From positions 7,780 through 13,944 of the forward strand of contig MFAF01000081.1 of NCBI GenBank assembly GCA_001774505.1: 6,165 nucleotides of DNA, in the 5' to 3' direction. The stretch is from Candidatus Coatesbacteria bacterium RBG_13_66_14. Its GTDB lineage: Bacteria; RBG-13-66-14. Below are positions 5,469 to 6,165 of the stretch, piece after piece. The notes under the pieces were generated by a model. That model searched no databases. It saw nothing but the letters and a program-made list of their open reading frames with translations, and was not told the DNA's origin. Every line of letters starts with the position of its first letter. Positions within the stretch are counted from its first letter, which is position 1. Both the position numbers and the translations under genes were made by a program.

Positions 5469-6165
5469 ATGAAGACCCGCATTTTCTTGGCCCTTCTTTT
5501 CGTTGTAACCCTGGCGCTCGTATCGGGGTGCAGCGATGGGACGGAGGACCCTTACGCCAGGTTCTACTCCAACGAGGGCGGCACGACCACGGCGGAGGCG
5601 GACCGGAACCGGGCCGTCGAGGAGTACCAGGAGTCCGTCTCGAAGGCGCTCGAAGGGGTCGGGGGGCTCGCCGCCGCCGAGCCCACGGGCGGTTTCGCGG
5701 GCGGCGGGATGGGCGGCCATGCCGACATGGCGCGCGCCGGCTTACCCGAGGCGGAATATGAGGACACCGGGACGCTCGCCGAGGAGTACGCGACCGGCCC
5801 GGCCGGGGACGAGGTCGAGGCCGACGTCACCACCGAGACCGAGACCATCGAAATGGAACGCAAGCTCATCTACGAGACCTCCATGACCGTGGTAGTGGAC
5901 GACCTGGACGACGGCCGGGACAAGGTGGAGGAAATCATCAAGGCCAACCACAAGGAGGGCACCACCCCCGTCTTCATCACCCAGCAGCAGGTGGACCGTG
6001 AGGTGGGCCGCGTGGGTCGCATCCACTACACCATCCGCTGCCACGCCGACGTCCGCGAGCGGGTCGTCGCGGCCCTACGCGAGGTGGGCGAGGTGTGGGC
6101 CGAGGACTCCACCGTGGAGGACGTCACCCGGCGCTACTACGATCTGGAGAAGCAGCGGGACCTGC
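5469..6165 (+). CDS. DUF4349-type lipoprotein, 3' end beyond the window
   Basis: 232 codons are visible and the frame is still open at the window edge. Residues 1-21 are a lipoprotein signal (MKTR, hydrophobic core, lipobox LVSGC with C21 as the lipidated Cys). Residues 22-128 form a low-complexity linker rich in Gly, Glu, Ala and Thr. From about 131 the sequence follows the DUF4349 pattern: RKLIYETSMTVVVDDLDDGR, then IHYTIRCHADVRERVVAAL (185-203), GEVWAEDSTVEDVTRRYYDL (207-226). The last part matches the family's conserved EDVT..Y.DLE stretch that leads into a coiled coil. Family members are usually surface or membrane-anchored proteins of unknown function. A coiled coil and a C-terminal membrane segment would be expected beyond the window. 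It follows the polyferredoxin gene by 46 bases, probably in one transcript, but the functional link is unknown. Confidence 0.8.
   Translation, partial: MKTRIFLALLFVVTLALVSGCSDGTEDPYARFYSNEGGTTTAEADRNRAVEEYQESVSKALEGVGGLAAAEPTGGFAGGGMGGHADMARAGLPEAEYEDTGTLAEEYATGPAGDEVEADVTTETETIEMERKLIYETSMTVVVDDLDDGRDKVEEIIKANHKEGTTPVFITQQQVDREVGRVGRIHYTIRCHADVRERVVAALREVGEVWAEDSTVEDVTRRYYDLEKQRDL

Noticed and set aside
5142..5720. Minus-strand open frame (192 codons) over the polyferredoxin tail and lipoprotein start
   Set aside because: Pro/Arg-rich shadow crossing a stop, an SD and a lipoprotein signal on the other strand.

Overview
The window reads like accessory or background chromosome from a GC-rich bacterium, probably an uncultured FCB-type or related candidate phylum. 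The pointers are a secreted gingipain-type (C25) protease with a YPNP-type C-terminal sorting or FlgD-like Ig domain, an alkaline-phosphatase-superfamily protein ending in the familiar LGYLQ tail, and GC-rich codon use. A lineage such as Coatesbacteria is a guess; no marker gene is present.

Layout. Positions 1-361 are non-coding. They hold three copies of a short repeat built around the mirror-symmetric core GAGCGAAGCGAG (or GAGCGTAGCGAG), several CAAGGGG/CCCCTTG inverted repeats, and a clear intrinsic terminator for the minus-strand gene that follows. Two minus-strand genes come next: a secreted C25 protease (362-2155), preceded by its own promoter and a strong ribosome binding site, and upstream of it a polytopic membrane protein with a phosphodiesterase-like domain that seems to have lost its metal-binding residues (2247-3944). 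A fourth copy of the intergenic repeat lies inside the first 20 codons of that membrane protein as called.

A 104-bp divergent intergenic region (3945-4048) carries two back-to-back promoter candidates with an identical TACCAT -10 and 17-bp spacers. To the right, on the plus strand, are a NapH-type membrane polyferredoxin with an unusual acidic, proline-rich C-terminal tail (4049-5422) and, 46 bp later, the start of a DUF4349-type lipoprotein that runs off the window (5469-6165).

All four genes encode envelope or exported proteins: a secreted protease, an inner-membrane protein with a soluble domain, a membrane electron carrier and a lipoprotein. I see no clear single pathway joining them. 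No tRNA, rRNA, CRISPR array, transposase or phage gene is visible. The points most worth a second look are the repeat that appears to have entered coding sequence, the repeat nested in a palindrome at the left edge, and the apparent phosphodiesterase pseudoenzyme.
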